From contig JAFEMH010001288.1 of NCBI GenBank assembly GCA_022495995.1, positions 186,001 to 250,000 of the forward strand: a DNA stretch of 64,000 bases, written 5' to 3'. The notes under the pieces were generated by a model. The model ran no database searches. It was not told the origin of the DNA and was given only the letters and a program-made list of their open reading frames with translations. Every line of letters starts with the position of its first letter. Positions within the stretch are counted from its first letter, which is position 1. The position numbers and the translations under genes are program-made. This DNA is from Adenophora triphylla var. japonica. Lineage: Eukaryota > Streptophyta > Magnoliopsida > Asterales > Campanulaceae. This document shows, piece by piece, positions 46,176 through 57,750 of the stretch.

Positions 46176-46559
46176 CTAACTGTAGATCACTTTCCCACTT
46201 CTCAACTCCATCCCGACTTTGTTCTTTTCCTCTTCTTCTTGTTTCTCCTTCTTAGCAATAGCTTCTTTTAACTTTTGCAGTTCATGGTAAACTCTATGGT
46301 GTTCTTCCCACAACTTGTCGGCGTACATTACATACTTATCGAATTCCCTACGTGCCTCTTTCTTCTGTAACTTTCTCCACGCCAAACTCTCACTCAGGTG
46401 GAAAACTTCCCTTTCAAGTTCGATCTTTTGGTTCCTCTCTCTTCTAGCCTCTGTTTTATACTCTCGTATCTTCTGCGAGTACTTAATAATTTTTCTCCAC
46501 CTGCCTTTAGTAGCCTTAGTCTTCAAGGTTTTCTTCATGATTTTCCTTAAGGCTTCCAT
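46176..46559 (-). CDS. Extra ORF between primer-binding site and gag: basic coiled-coil protein, 127 residues
   Basis: It opens MEALRKIMKKTLKTKATKGR and is rich in Lys, Glu and Arg, with heptad-like spacing (ELEREVFHLSESLAWRKLQK) typical of a coiled coil. It ends MELRSGKVIYS. It lies on the same strand as gag, between the primer-binding site (46813) and gag start (45804). Its function is unknown. Extra ORFs upstream of gag are known in some plant Gypsy groups (Ogre/Tat) but are not usual in the Tekay group, so it may be captured or lineage-specific. The uninterrupted frame suggests recent selection or youth. Confidence 0.55.
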   Translation of the reverse strand: MEALRKIMKKTLKTKATKGRWRKIIKYSQKIREYKTEARRERNQKIELEREVFHLSESLAWRKLQKKEARREFDKYVMYADKLWEEHHRVYHELQKLKEAIAKKEKQEEEEKNKVGMELRSGKVIYS

Positions 46560-46812
46560 TTCCTACAATAGAAAGACTATGCATCAGAATCTCATAATCT
46601 TAGAATATAGAAAATAAATTATCAATAATAATAGTTGCACATCCCAATTACAATTTCTTAATTCCCACAAATTTCATAGTTAACTCTTAAAGAAATTTTT
46701 ACCCTAAAATTCTCCGTCCCAAATATTTTCTAGGTAGGTCCAATTATACTCAAGTACTACTTCTTCTAATATGCTTAATGCTCTAAAGTCTCTCATGTGA
46801 CCTAAAACCAAA

Positions 46813-46824
46813 GCTTTGATACCA
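46813..46824 (-). promoter_or_regulatory. Primer-binding site of the chromovirus
   Basis: Minus strand tggtatcaaagc, two bases inside the LTR; close to the Met-tRNA consensus tggtatcagagc. Confidence 0.75.
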
Positions 46825-46826
46825 AC

Positions 46827-48854
46827 TGTAACGACCCCAAAATCCATACATAATAATAATACTTAATTTGATAATAAAATAACCTCCAACGGCTACTAAA
46901 ACCATAATTCAAAATACTAACCACTATTTGAAATAACTTAAATGCTGAAAACGGTAACAATCTCTACGGCTAGTACAATTCACTAGCTCAATAAAAATAT
47001 TTAATGTTCTAAAATAATTGTTTGAACTCCAAAAGCTGCTAATTCATCAAACAGGCAGCCAACCCACTCCAATCATTTATTACCTGGGAGGGGAAAGAAT
47101 ATGAAAGGGTGAGCGAACAAAGCTCAGTAATTTCATACGGGTCTCTTCGGTTTCTAAGAAGAGACGACCGGAACGAACGGAGTTTAACAACATATCAATG
47201 AAAGGATAACATGTACAATAAATAGTTTAGGTACTGAGAATGTCAATGAAAGATATTTATTTCAAATAACAAGTAGTGGCACTTTTACAATTAACAAATA
47301 GAGATTTTTATACACATTCGTCCGTCAATTTCAAGTACTTGTGCACCTTTCATCTAGGCGACTCCGATTCACCTTTTCAGGCAATCGTTGAATAAGTTTC
47401 TCTTACGCTATTATCAGAGTGCCCCCTTATTCTCATGCATCATGATAATCATATACAGTACGGTCATTTCAATCTGTTTAGACCAATTCATTCTACTTTG
47501 TCAAAGTCTTCTTTCGAGACTAGACTGGCTAGGTACATTCAAAGCCATAATTTTTATACTTACTAAGTACATTCAAAGCAAGTTCATACTTGTTAGGTAC
47601 ATTCAAAACAAGTTCATAATAGCTATGTACAATTATAGCAGTTCCATATTAGCTATGTACATTCATAGCAAGTTCCATACATAGTATTCATAGGTACAAG
47701 AATACATTAGTCAAATCCAACTACATGGATACACATTGAACAACACATTATCAATGGTAGGATATTCCAAAAGACGTTCATAACGAAGGATTACAAATGA
47801 ACAACTATCGGCCACTTGGAAGTATACAAATCATCAAATAGGGAATCCTATAACGAAGGAAAGATACATTCAATTACTTAAAGAATGTAATCCCTTACCT
47901 TACGCTTGCGTTTCCTTGCAAAGATTTCCGACACGAATCTACAATCATGCAAATAACATTTCTTAGGGTAAAAGTAATTCCTATTTACTTTAATTACCCA
48001 ACTCAACATTCTTTAATCTTTCTTGTTAACCTATAAGTTAATCTTCCTTAACTCCTTCTTAGGTTAACTAATTCCCCATAGGTGTTACCAGCACATAAAC
48101 CCACACCCAACACTCTACAAGCACCAACTCACGACTGGCTACACACACATACACGCACTCACACTCACACTGCTGCCTATACATCAGTGTACACACACCC
48201 ACACACTCTCAGTAACACACTCTGCACACACGTAACACACACACACAACAGAACACACACTGCACACACCAGAACACACGCACACAACTCACAACAGACA
48301 CACCCAAACACATCACAGACACATACACACATCAGAACACACACATACACGCACAGACTCATAACAGACACACGCACATACAGAGCAAACACACGCACAC
48401 ACACTAAAACATTTATTAAATCCTAATTTCATTATTCCTTGGCATGCAAACCCTAGGTCACACCCAAGATTAAATAACATGCTTCCAACCCTTAACCTCC
48501 ATTAGGTTTTCAACAAGCTCAAACAATAAACATATTTAGATTAAATCCCCAGCAAAATCGAAAATATTATTTATTCAAACCCTAATAAGTCCCAAGATGA
48601 TCTAGGGTTTTAAGGTCTTTACAATCATGTAAAAAGAGTTTAAATCTTTACCTTAATGTTGAAAATCCCCAAGCAATGAAGAAACTTTCTTCTTCTTCCT
48701 CTCCTCCAGCCGCTCCTTCCTTTCTCAAGGCAGTTCTCTTAGGCCGCCTCCCTCTCTCTCACGGAAACTCTCTCTTAGGCCGCCTCCTTCTCTCTCAATT
48801 GCTTACTCACGGCTGAATAGAAAAGGGCTGCTAGGGTTTTTAGAATAAAGGGTA

Positions 48855-48921
<67 letters not shown>

Positions 48922-49152
48922 TTTGGTAGGTAGGTTTTTCTAATCCTTTGCTAATTGGGTTTTTCAAGCCCTAAAGGATTCTCTAAGCCCGATTCAAATA
49001 AGTCCACACTCCTAATCTAACTAGTATTAGGAAAAGTAATTAATAAAGGAAGAGGTAATCAATTTAATAAAAGGAGTATTAATTTATTTAAGGGAGGTAA
49101 AGTAATTAAATAAAGGAAATAAAATAAATAATAAAAAAAATGGGTTATGACA
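46827..49152 (-). repeat. 5' LTR of the chromovirus
   Basis: 2326 bp. It lacks about 150 bp present in the partner (junction gtgttaccagcacataaac near 48090) and has a (ta)n run at 48858-48919, where the partner has only a few repeats. Confidence 0.9.
48858..48919. repeat. (ta)n microsatellite
   Basis: About 60 bp of uninterrupted TA, expanded relative to the other LTR (about 40930-40941). Confidence 0.95.
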
Positions 49153-50788
49153 CATACGAAACGGACAACTCCATTTTCAAGTCAGCCTTACACATACCAT
49201 CAACTTCACCATCTTCCTTCACGTCAATATCACTCAATTCTTTCTCTATTACACAAATAACCTTCTTCGTACCACAAAAACTAGTTTCTCGTAAAGGGCA
49301 TAAATGAAAACGAATCTCATTTTTCTTGAAGCTTAGAAAATTATCCCTCCCCTTATGCACAACATTAAGGTCAAATTGCCAAAGTCTACCCAACAACATA
49401 TGGCATGCATTCATATCAACAATATCACACAAAAACTCATCCGTATATTTACCAATAGAGAAAGGGAGAAGACATTGCTCGTGTACCTTAATACTGCCGA
49501 CGTTGTTAATCCACCTAATGGAGTAAGGTGAAGAATGTTTGCGTACCGTGAGCTTCAGCTTTTCCATCAATCCACGCGGCACTATGTTCTCACTACTCCC
49601 ACTATCAACCATGATTGTAGTATCGAAATTGTGAACCTCCCCTTTGGTGCGAAAAATTTCATGTCTTTCCGAATTGTCCTCTTCCATAGGTGTCGTCAAC
49701 ATAAGTTTGAGAACCACATAAGACTCATGTTCATTCTCTTCATTGGCGTCATTCTCTTCAATATTTGGATCAATCCAACAATCTTTACAATCTTCTTCCT
49801 CATCCTCTTCGTTATCCTCCCTATCCACTATATTAATCCCTTTGCGACATTGACTAGTAATATGGCTCGGTTGGCCACACCTATAACACTTGTTACCATA
49901 ATTTTTCGTGTAAGGGTTAGAAGTTGGTTGCCCACTATTATGGGTGTTGATGTTTCGACGAACCGGTGGAGCTTGGGGAGCGGTGGGGGTTGGTTGCTTC
50001 CCGTCGTCGACCTTGGGACCCGAAACTTGAGCTTTGTCTTGACCCACAACCGAATTATCAACCGCCGATTGGTTTTCGGAACCCGAAGAAGATGCCTCAC
50101 CAAACCTCCTAAACGTCGTTGTTGGAGGACGATAAGTAGAAGATAATTGGCATTCGACCTTTCTCGCCCTTATGATTGCTCCGTTAACGAAAAGATTAGT
50201 AAACAACTCCACTTGGTTCTTAATATTGAGACGAAGACCACCAAAAAATCTTTCAACTTTTTGTACTTCCAGCTCATGCATGTCCGAACGAACGGTAATA
50301 GCATGAAAATAAAAAACGTATTCATCGACCGTTTGACTCCCTTGCTTGCAATTCAAAAAATTTCGATAAAATTCCTGCTCATAATCATCGGGTAGAAAAT
50401 TATCTTTTAACTCCCTTTTCATATCTTCCCAACGATTAATTGGAGGACAACCACTACGTGCTCTATGCCTAGTCAATTGTGTCCACCATGCATTAGCACT
50501 AGTACGTAGTTTATAAGCCACATACGGTACCTTTCTATCTTCTTCAATTCTCATCAACACAAAGAATTTCTCGACTTCGGAGAGTCAATCCACAAATTCT
50601 TTCGCCGACAACTCATCGGTGAAGAACGGTATATCCACTCTTATATTGGGTCGTTGTTCGGGAGGAGGCGCTACCCTGGCCTCTTCTTCTATTTCTTTAT
50701 GAACATCCCCGCCAATCGGGTCTCCGTGGTGGAGATTAATTGTCCCCACGAGCGCCTCGATTTCTTGGTTGTTCGCCACCACGACCAA
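49145..50788 (-). pseudogene. Gag-aspartic protease of the outer Gypsy
   Basis: The frame begins near 50788 (VVVANNQEIEALVG), is stopped at about 50586, and resumes to 49145. Gag: WEDMKRELKDNFLPDDYEQE, then CKQGSQTVDEYVFYF. A CCHC knuckle CYRCGQPSHITSQC (about 49890) follows. The protease-like part has IMVDSGSSENIVPRGLMEKL (about 49610) and DIVDMNACHMLLGRLWQFDL. The last residues come from the inserted LTR; without it the frame would stop two codons later, so no polymerase ever followed directly. This supports a Gag-only, non-autonomous element. Confidence 0.85.
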
Positions 50789-50970
50789 CGTTCAAAGCCC
50801 TCAAGATCTCTGCGTGACGGTTAGCCGCCTACATACGATCCTCGCGTACTGCTGTTAGAATGGTGTTTCGATCCTCGCGCATCGCCATTATAAGAGCATC
50901 GAGAAGGGTCTTCATGTTAATTTCTCCATCGTTGGCCATCTTCCAAGGATCGTCCTTTTCTGATACCAAT

Positions 50971-51524
50971 TGATGTAAAACGCATCGGAAAAGATAAGCA
51001 AGAATGGCCTAAACCAATTCTTCTGCAAGGAAACGCAATTCCTTAAACAATAATCTCCTAAAAGATTATTCTGCAAGCCAAATTAATGACTTAGATAAAC
51101 ACACAAGATGTAGAGTTTGCAAACTAGCAAAGAAATTAATTGATAAAAGGTCTCCTATTATAAAATTTCTAGCAATCTATTTATACTCGTAAATCCTAAT
51201 AAATAAGAAAACCTAATCAATAAAGGAAAAGAAATAAAATCCTAATGACTTATTTAAAATCCTATTGACTAAAACACCCCTCGTCTGAAAATACTAAAAT
51301 AAATAATAACGATAATAATATGAGATGAATCCAAAATAAAATAAACTAATTAATAAAACCAAAACAAGACTTTCTGAAGCTTCGCGTTCTAGTCTTGAGG
51401 TGAGACGGCCGCTTGGATTGGACATCTGCGAGGCTGGCGCCTCACTGGCAGTAACATTGGACCTCTGCGAGGTTGGCGCCTCACTGGCAGTAACTTAGTT
51501 GCAGCGGATCCATGAGCTACGTCA
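50971..51524 (-). repeat. 5' LTR of the outer Gypsy
   Basis: 554 bp. It contains an internal duplication (gttggcgcctcactggcag and gctggcgcctcactggcag, about 51431 and 51471) not present in the partner LTR. Confidence 0.88.
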
Positions 51525-51600
51525 AATAGAAATATCAGCTTATTGTAAAAGCATCCATTGTATAAAATCTTTTCATATGTCTATATATTTATTGGTAATT

Positions 51601-52096
51601 GAGGGTTTTTTTTCTTCTACAAATGATTAGTGTTCTGCGTAGACAGACAGACCGTGTGGCTGTGGCATAACATATATAATGCGTGATTTAATTGTCCACT
51701 CTATATTGGTATATATGCTCGCTCAATCTATTCACAGATAAATCAAATGAAGTATTATTAATTATCCACCAAAAAATATACTCCCTCCGTCCCAATAAGT
51801 GCTTCATCCTTTTGGGTGGGCACGCAAATTATGGAAATGGGAGAGAAAAAAAATGTTGTGAGTGTAATTTGAAAATAGGAGAGAGAATTAGTGGAGGGAA
51901 TAGTAAATTATAATGAGGGTTTTTTTTCTTCTTCAAATGATTAGTGTTCTGCGTAGACAGACAGACCGTGTGGCTGTGGCATAACATATACAATGCGTGA
52001 TTTAATTGTCCACTCTATATTGGTATATATGCTCGCTCAATCTATTCACAGATAAATCAAATGAAGTATTATTAATTATCCACCAAAAAATATACT
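51601..52096. repeat. Tandem segmental duplication with a half Stowaway in copy 1
   Basis: 51601-51780 and 51915-52096 are almost identical (gtgttctgcgtagacagaca; ttggtatatatgctcgctca), offset 314 bp. Between them is the left half of a Stowaway (51781-51914, ctccctccgtcccaataag to aatagtaaattataa) with no right end. Confidence 0.9.
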
Positions 52097-53133
52097 CACT
52101 TTCTGGTTTAAAAATTTTATTTTTCTTTTTTATCTGTCTAAGTTTAAAATTTTTAATTGCTTTATTACCTAAAATGGACAATGAAACTCACTTGTCATTA
52201 TCGCAACAAAAACTTTCTACCCATTTTCTCTCTTCTACTTTACTTTTCATACTCACACTATTTAATTTTTATTAATTTTTGAATAAGTCAAACTAAAAAT
52301 ATTAAAATGAGACGATAGGGAATAGTAAATCATAAACAAGAAAAAAAGGATAAGAAATTAAGGGAAACATTCTGAAAGAACATTATTGAGTTAGAGAAGT
52401 CTTATCTGGTCCAATAATGATCAACTATCTAAGAATTCTTTGGAAGGATTCACTGTTTGTCAGAATCCAGAGAATAATGTGGGGTCTACCAAGGGTGAAG
52501 AATATCAGATGATCAAGCCCCCATCAAAAGATGAATAAATATTACTAAATAATATCCACATGCAAATTTATGATTTAGTATTTTTTTTCTACCAAAAATA
52601 TTTGTAATTTTAGAATTTTTTACATATATTAAAAATATATATTAAATAAATTAAATTATTCTAAGAATATTTCAAGTAACTAAACAATTAAATATTTTTA
52701 CGGTGACAACTACCTAATCGTCAATAAGGGTAGTTTAGACGAAATAACTACCTAATCATCAATAAGGGTAGTTTAGACGAAGTGTGTTAATTTGTTTTTG
52801 AAAAACTTTAAAACTGAAAATATTTTGAGACAAAAAAATCTCTCTTTTCTAAAAGTGCAAGTATTTTGGTCCGGAGGGAGTATTTTAATTTTTCATTAAA
52901 TGTTATATACCAACACAATAATAATGAAAGAGGACAGGAAGTATAATTGTCACAAGATTGTATAATTTGTCATTAAATGTAATAATTAGGAGTCTTGCAT
53001 AGTATAGACCATGACTTGAAATGGGTCCTCATGGTTGGGGGGATGTAAATTTCACATTTTTGAGCATGGGAGAAGGACAATAGATCTCAGCATCTCTATG
53101 AAATGTCAGTATTGCCATTCTATTCAAACACCA
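52097..53133. other. Gene-free spacer with a small tandem repeat
   Basis: A 40-bp unit (actacctaatcgtcaataag, then ggtagtttagacgaa) is duplicated at 52709-52783. A one-sided Stowaway end (ccggagggagta, 52871-52882) has no partner. No gene is recognised. Confidence 0.6.
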
Positions 53134-53632
53134 AGGTTATGTGTGTTTGCCTTAAAATATTTTTCGAAAAACATTTTTCTCATTTTTTGGTGTTTGGTAA
53201 ACATCGAAAAATTGAGAAAATATTTTTCCCCATTTTCGCCGTAAAATGACTTACGAATTTTTTCTAAGTAAAATATTTTTCAAAAAATGATAACACACTT
53301 ACACACCTAACTTTTCATACACCCCCACGTTACCCACCCCACTCACCACCACCACCACCCACCCCTTGGGTCAAAAAAAAATTTAATCATTTAAAATTTA
53401 TTTTTAACTAACTCCCCACCCCACTCCACTCACCACCACCACCCTGTCCACCCATCCCACTCAAATTATCTCAAATTGTGTTTTTATCGAAAAATATTTT
53501 CATTAAACACATGAAAAATTTTCGAAAAACATTTTCCTTACCAAACAGCCGAAACATGTTTATCTCATTTTTCTAAAAACATTTTACAGGAAATCATTTT
53601 TCGAAAGTTATTTTACGCGAAACAAACGAAGC
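53134..53632. mobile_element. Non-autonomous element with TIRs, about 500 bp
   Basis: The left end ggttatgtgtgtttgcct, continuing taaaatatttttcgaaaaac, matches the inward-read right end ggcttcgtttgtttcgcg, continuing taaaataactttcgaaaaat. The interior has two accaccaccaccac tracts and many ttttcgaaaa words. This is a common plant repeat; superfamily not fixed. A fragment of the same family lies at 57308-57360. Confidence 0.65.
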
Positions 53633-53958
53633 CCCAATTCTAAAAATAGAGAAGTTTTTCACCACCTAGCATTAGATTTATCCAACTTCATAAATTATGA
53701 TCACCCCAATCAATAGAAAAGAACAATTATTGATCTAGTAAGTAGATAAGATTCGATTAATATGAATTTTGAGTTATATAAAAGGTGGGGGGGGGGGGGA
53801 ATTCGTAAGTGGGGTACAATGTTCTACAATATCGATCAAAACTATAATAACTGCTTTAAAGATACGCTCAACATGCTTTATAAAAAAAACTTTTTTTAAA
53901 GTTGTCAATAGAACTTAAACTTGGAATAGAATATGTCATGATATTAATTAGTTGTATG

Positions 53959-54215
53959 CAGTGGCGAGGCTACCTTACCTTATGCCGACCCCTTGATTTT
54001 TGGAAAATGTTAATTTAGTATCTATAATATTTTAAAATGCATACTTAATTAAAATATTAAATTTGTCAATTTTGACCCCTTATCTTGTGGTAAAATTTAT
54101 ATTATAATATCATTTTGATCCCATTAGTACCAAATTTCTACTCTGATGATAAGTATGATTTTCATTCCTTGAACAATCTTGATCCCCTTCGAAATTTTTT
54201 TTGGCTTCGCCACCG
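53959..54215. mobile_element. MITE with CAGTGGCGA-type TIRs, 257 bp
   Basis: The ends are cagtggcgaggcta and ttggcttcgccaccg. A 5-bp direct repeat gtatg flanks both sides (53954-53958, 54216-54220). It is AT-rich inside and non-coding. The superfamily is uncertain. Confidence 0.65.
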
Positions 54216-54986
54216 GTATGTGTTTCTTCATTATTCTAACTATAGTCCATACCTTGACCTAAACATGACCTAATTCTACCTATAATGATGGATTTAACAT
54301 TGTGTAATCAAAACTAACAAGGTTCCTTTTATTAACATAGTAACTTTTCGACACAAGCAACTCCATTAACAAATTCATCTAAGATTGTGTCATAATAACC
54401 ATTAAAAAATGTCCATTTGCGAAAATTATTTAAAATTAATTCCACGTAACCTGACACACTCATGTCCATATGTATCCAATTATTAAATTAAGTTAACTTG
54501 ATCTCCAAAATCTGTCGACGCTTTAAAACCATGATTAGTGGTGAACCAAAATTGGTTCAATCCTTTGTAATTTGATGAACCAATTTTGGTTCATGCCAAT
54601 TAGTGATGGCTAAATATTTGTTCATGGTCATGAACGAAAATTGGTCCTAGCTATATTTGTATTTTGTAATTTTGATATTTTTGAAATTATATTATTGAAA
54701 TAAAAATATTAAAAATGTTTATAATTTTTTAATTCTATAAATAGAGTCTAATTTTATAATATTTGACATAATTTATATATTTTAATATTAAAAAATGATT
54801 ATAATATTTTATTATTGTATATATTTGATAAAATTTTAATTTTTTATATATTTAAATTTTCTCCTGCGTCAAAAACAATCATTTTTCCCCTATAAATAGA
54901 GTTCAAGATTGCTAGATTATGTGCATCTCTTCTTCCATACTTCCTTTCTCTATAATTAGCAAAAAAATCAAGATTTTTTTATTATT

Positions 54987-56449
54987 ATGAGTAATTACGG
55001 GAATAGTTCTCAGAATTTTGAAAGAAATCCAGATCATGTTTGGTTCGAGCAAATGCTGGCTAACGATCCCAATTTCATACGAAATTATCAGCAACGCAAT
55101 TTTCAAAACTATCCCAAGAACTCAAATCCTCTAAACTTCAACCAAAGCCCACCCCAAGATTTTAATTCTCCACTAAACACCCGGTCATCTTTCGGCTTTG
55201 CACCTAACTATCAAAGTTTTACTCAAGAGTCACAGAACAACGAATTTGTTCCAGAGACGCAAGAAGAAGATAAGGGTGATGAAGAAGAAGAGGCGGTACC
55301 CACAAGGCGGCAAAGAGGAGCAACAAAAAAGAAAAAAAGAGCAAACATTGCATGGAGATACAAAGAAGATGAAGCTCTCATCAGTGCCTATGCAATTGTA
55401 GGCACTAACCAAAAGTAGAGTCGTCAATACGGGCTGACGGGGCGGGCCCAACCCGCCAAAACCCGCCACTAAACGGGGCGGGGTGGGCCAAATTTCTGAC
55501 GGGTTGTAAATATGTCAACCCAACCCAACCCACCTTGGATTGGTGGGCCAAGGTGGGCCAATGAAAAAAAAGCTAGCTGAGTTCCAATGCAACAACAATA
55601 GAACAAGAAATTGACTATATCAACTGAGATCCCCAATTTCAAGTCAGAAGCATGAATGTCCATAATCAAGAAAATTTAGCAAACGAGCAGGACAATACCA
55701 CTGCCATTTACCAACAACAACATTACAACGGTAGAAATCATTTCCATGTATCAAGCTTCTCTATGTATACTTGGATGAGACCTTGCAATTAATTCTAAAT
55801 TTCTATAACTCAAAAAATTAAAGCAAGATCACATACCTGTAAGGCTGCGAGGAATCACTCGAACAGGTTGAGAACAAAGAAATCGAATCACTTGAACAGT
55901 GTGTCGTCGTCGCCGAGGGCGAGGGGAGGCCGGGAGGACAAGGGCGGCGGGGGGGAATGAAAAATGGAACTGAAAGTGAAAACTGAAAAAAAGGGATTAG
56001 AAAGTAGAAATCCTAGAAAATGAAGGGCGAGGGGAGGCCGGGAGAACGAGGGCGGCGGCGGGGAATGAAAAATGGAACTGAAAAGAAGGGATTAGAAAGT
56101 AGAAACCCTAGAAAATGAAACGCCAAACGGGGTAAGAAAAAAAAAAGGACGACGTCGTTTTAGCATTGGCGCAGGAAAAAAAAAGGTGGGTTGGCCCGCC
56201 CCGCCCCAAACCTGTTTGGCCCGCATCCGTTTGGGCCAATCAGAATTGGCCCACTTTTATTTGGGTTAATAGATTTAAAACTCAACCCACCCCTATTGCA
56301 TGGCGGGGAGGGCTGGCCCGACGGGCTCAACCCAAATTGACAACTCTAACCAAAAGTACGAAAAGTTGTGGGCTACTGTCAAGGCTAACTACGATATGGC
56401 GCAGCAACAAAGGCCATCAGAAATTGATAATGATGTTAATAAAAAATAA
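54987..56449 (+). pseudogene. PIF/Harbinger ORF1-type protein, split by a hAT
   Basis: Starts MSNYGNSSQNFERNPDHVWF with an Asn/Gln-rich region, then an acidic ETQEEDKGDEEEEA, a basic RRQRGATKKKKRAN and the start of a Myb/SANT-like domain (IAWRYKEDEALISAYAIVG TNQK). The hAT inserted right after TNQK, and its first three bases (TAG) give an immediate stop at 55416-55418. Past the hAT the same frame resumes (YEKLWATVKANYDMAQQQRP) and ends at TAA 56447-56449; the original product was about 173 residues, already shorter than the relative at 10156-11187. Probably a non-autonomous element's relic protein. Confidence 0.75.
55416..56348. mobile_element. Non-autonomous hAT (Ac-like) element, 933 bp
   Basis: TIRs are tagagtcgtcaat and attgacaactcta. 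The 8-bp target duplication accaaaag is perfect (55408-55415, 56349-56356). The subterminal GC-rich cccaacccgcc/ggcgggttggg-type words are typical of this group. Internally the segment ggcgaggggaggccggga occurs twice (about 55918, 56026). No transposase. Confidence 0.93.
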
Positions 56450-56630
56450 TATTTATTAATGCATATTATTAATTTTATAATATCAAATTTCTATTAAAAA
56501 ATATATCTGTGAATGAAAAATTCGTTCATCACTACAGAATGTAAGCTGATGTGAGCGAAATTTCGCCCACAGACCAGTTTCGTTCACGTGTGATGAACGA
56601 ATTTTTCGTTCACCACCACTGTGGATGCTC

Positions 56631-57584
56631 TAATTAAAAAGTCTATAATAGTCCTTTTTCATTTCTTCTTTCATTATTTGTGCCCATAGTTTTGCATGTA
56701 ATAACAATTAAATATGTTATCTTATACTTAAAGATTTATTAGAGAATCTAATAATGTAAACTATGTCGGTTCTAATAACTACTTAATTCATATGGGATGA
56801 AAGTTTATTGAATTTCTTGACGTGGGACCGACTCAGAATGTTTGTATCTGACATGTCACGCCATCAACGGAGTACACATCATCAAGAGAGTGACGTGTCT
56901 AATTAATCAAGGGTATATTTTTAATGATGATTATCCTTTTTTTGTCCTAAACAAAATGGTGATGATTGTGTGGGAACTGAGATTAGGGTTTATATTTTGT
57001 AAGCATTAGGAATGGGATTTAAGTGTGTGTGACTGTGTGGGATGTTGGAGATAGAGTAACGGATCGATATTCCTCTTATTTTGGTACCAATAATTTGAGC
57101 CCAATTTCAAAGTGTCTATTTATTTTAGTTCACTTCCCTAAGTTATGGGCATCTATTGGGGTTGTGGGACCCACCATTTTCACGTTCCTATCTCAAAACA
57201 GTGACTAACTATTTAACTAAATTAGTAGAATTTGGATATTGATTTATTTTTACTTTGTTGGTTTTTGAGTGCATGCCAAACTTAAGGAAATTATGTGTTG
57301 CACTTTAGGCTTCGTTTGTTTCAACGTAAAATATTTTTAATATTTTTTGAAAAATGATTTTGACCCTGTAATAATGGAGATATGCTTGATTATTGTTGGT
57401 AACACATAAAAAAAATGTAATAAAATTTAGGTATATGACTTCATTACATTTTGCTTTTGGTAGAAGAAAGCCAAGTATGGTGTGGCTCCTTAAATTAGCT
57501 TGTTTAAGATTAGCATCTTTAGATGAGTGATGTGGAATTAAGCTCCTAAATTCAAATCTACTAAAAAGACAAATGCGCATGAGT
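56631..57584. other. Gene-free spacer
   Basis: No gene is recognised. A fragment of the 53134 repeat family begins at 57308 (ggcttcgtttgtttcaacg). Confidence 0.55.
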
Positions 57585-57720
57585 CAGTAGGGGCAAATAC
57601 AAAAAATTTATGAATAGGGGACAAATTTGTATACAGTGTTAATTATTAGCGATAATTTGTCAAATTTTTAAAAGATATGGGGACACATGCCCCTTGAGCA
57701 AAAGGGTAGGTCCGCCCATG
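57585..57720. mobile_element. Tiny hAT-like element, 136 bp
   Basis: The 8-bp duplication gcatgagt is perfect (57577-57584, 57721-57728). The ends are cagtaggggcaaat and aggtccgcccatg, a weak inverted pair. Confidence 0.6.
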
Positions 57721-57750
57721 GCATGAGTTAGTTTTTATACAGTAAAAATA

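Larger units (their letters stand above)
38693..49152 (-). mobile_element. Chromovirus-type Ty3/Gypsy retrotransposon, 10.5 kb
   Basis: Large LTRs (38693-41164, 2472 bp; 46827-49152, 2326 bp) begin TGTAACGAC and end TTATGACA on the plus strand. The target duplication catac is perfect (38688-38692, 49153-49157). A primer-binding site (minus tggtatcaaagc, 46824-46813) lies inside the right LTR, and a purine tract lies beside the left LTR (complement of cttacccccttaaaa, 41167-41181). The interior order on the minus strand is extra ORF, Gag, protease, reverse transcriptase, RNase H, integrase and chromodomain-like tail, that is, Gypsy order. The chromodomain-like C-terminus suggests the Tekay/Del group. 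Confidence 0.93.
37990..51524 (-). mobile_element. Ty3/Gypsy element carrying only Gag-protease (TR-GAG type), split by a second Gypsy
   Basis: LTRs 37990-38527 and 50971-51524 begin TGATGTAAAACGC and end in TCA on the plus strand. The flanks attag and aatag match at 4 of 5 bases. A primer-binding site (minus tggtatcag) adjoins the right LTR, and a purine tract (aataaagggagta) adjoins the left LTR. Only 165 bp (38528-38692) and about 1.8 kb (49153-50970) of interior remain outside the nested element, holding Gag-protease and no polymerase. Without the insert it would be about 3.1 kb. Confidence 0.85.
54527..56630 (+). mobile_element. PIF/Harbinger derivative, interrupted by a hAT
   Basis: The left end aaccatgattagtggtgaac matches, with a 3-bp gap, the inward-read right end gagcatccacagtggtggtg. 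TAA flanks both sides (54524-54526, 56631-56633). Subterminal gaacgaa and ttcgttc words form hairpins. It carries an ORF1-type gene without a transposase. Its right terminal 130 bp match the left end of the nest at 2331. Confidence 0.8.

Noticed and set aside
49535..50146. 203-codon plus-strand frame
   Set aside because: Antisense to the outer Gypsy Gag; no family resemblance.
52088..52320. Further Stowaway beginning ctcactttctgg
   Set aside because: The right side (gagacgataggg) pairs too poorly with the left to call an element.
53786..53799. Poly-G run as a functional G-quadruplex
   Set aside because: A single homopolymer of about 13 bases with no further G tracts nearby; most likely simple sequence.
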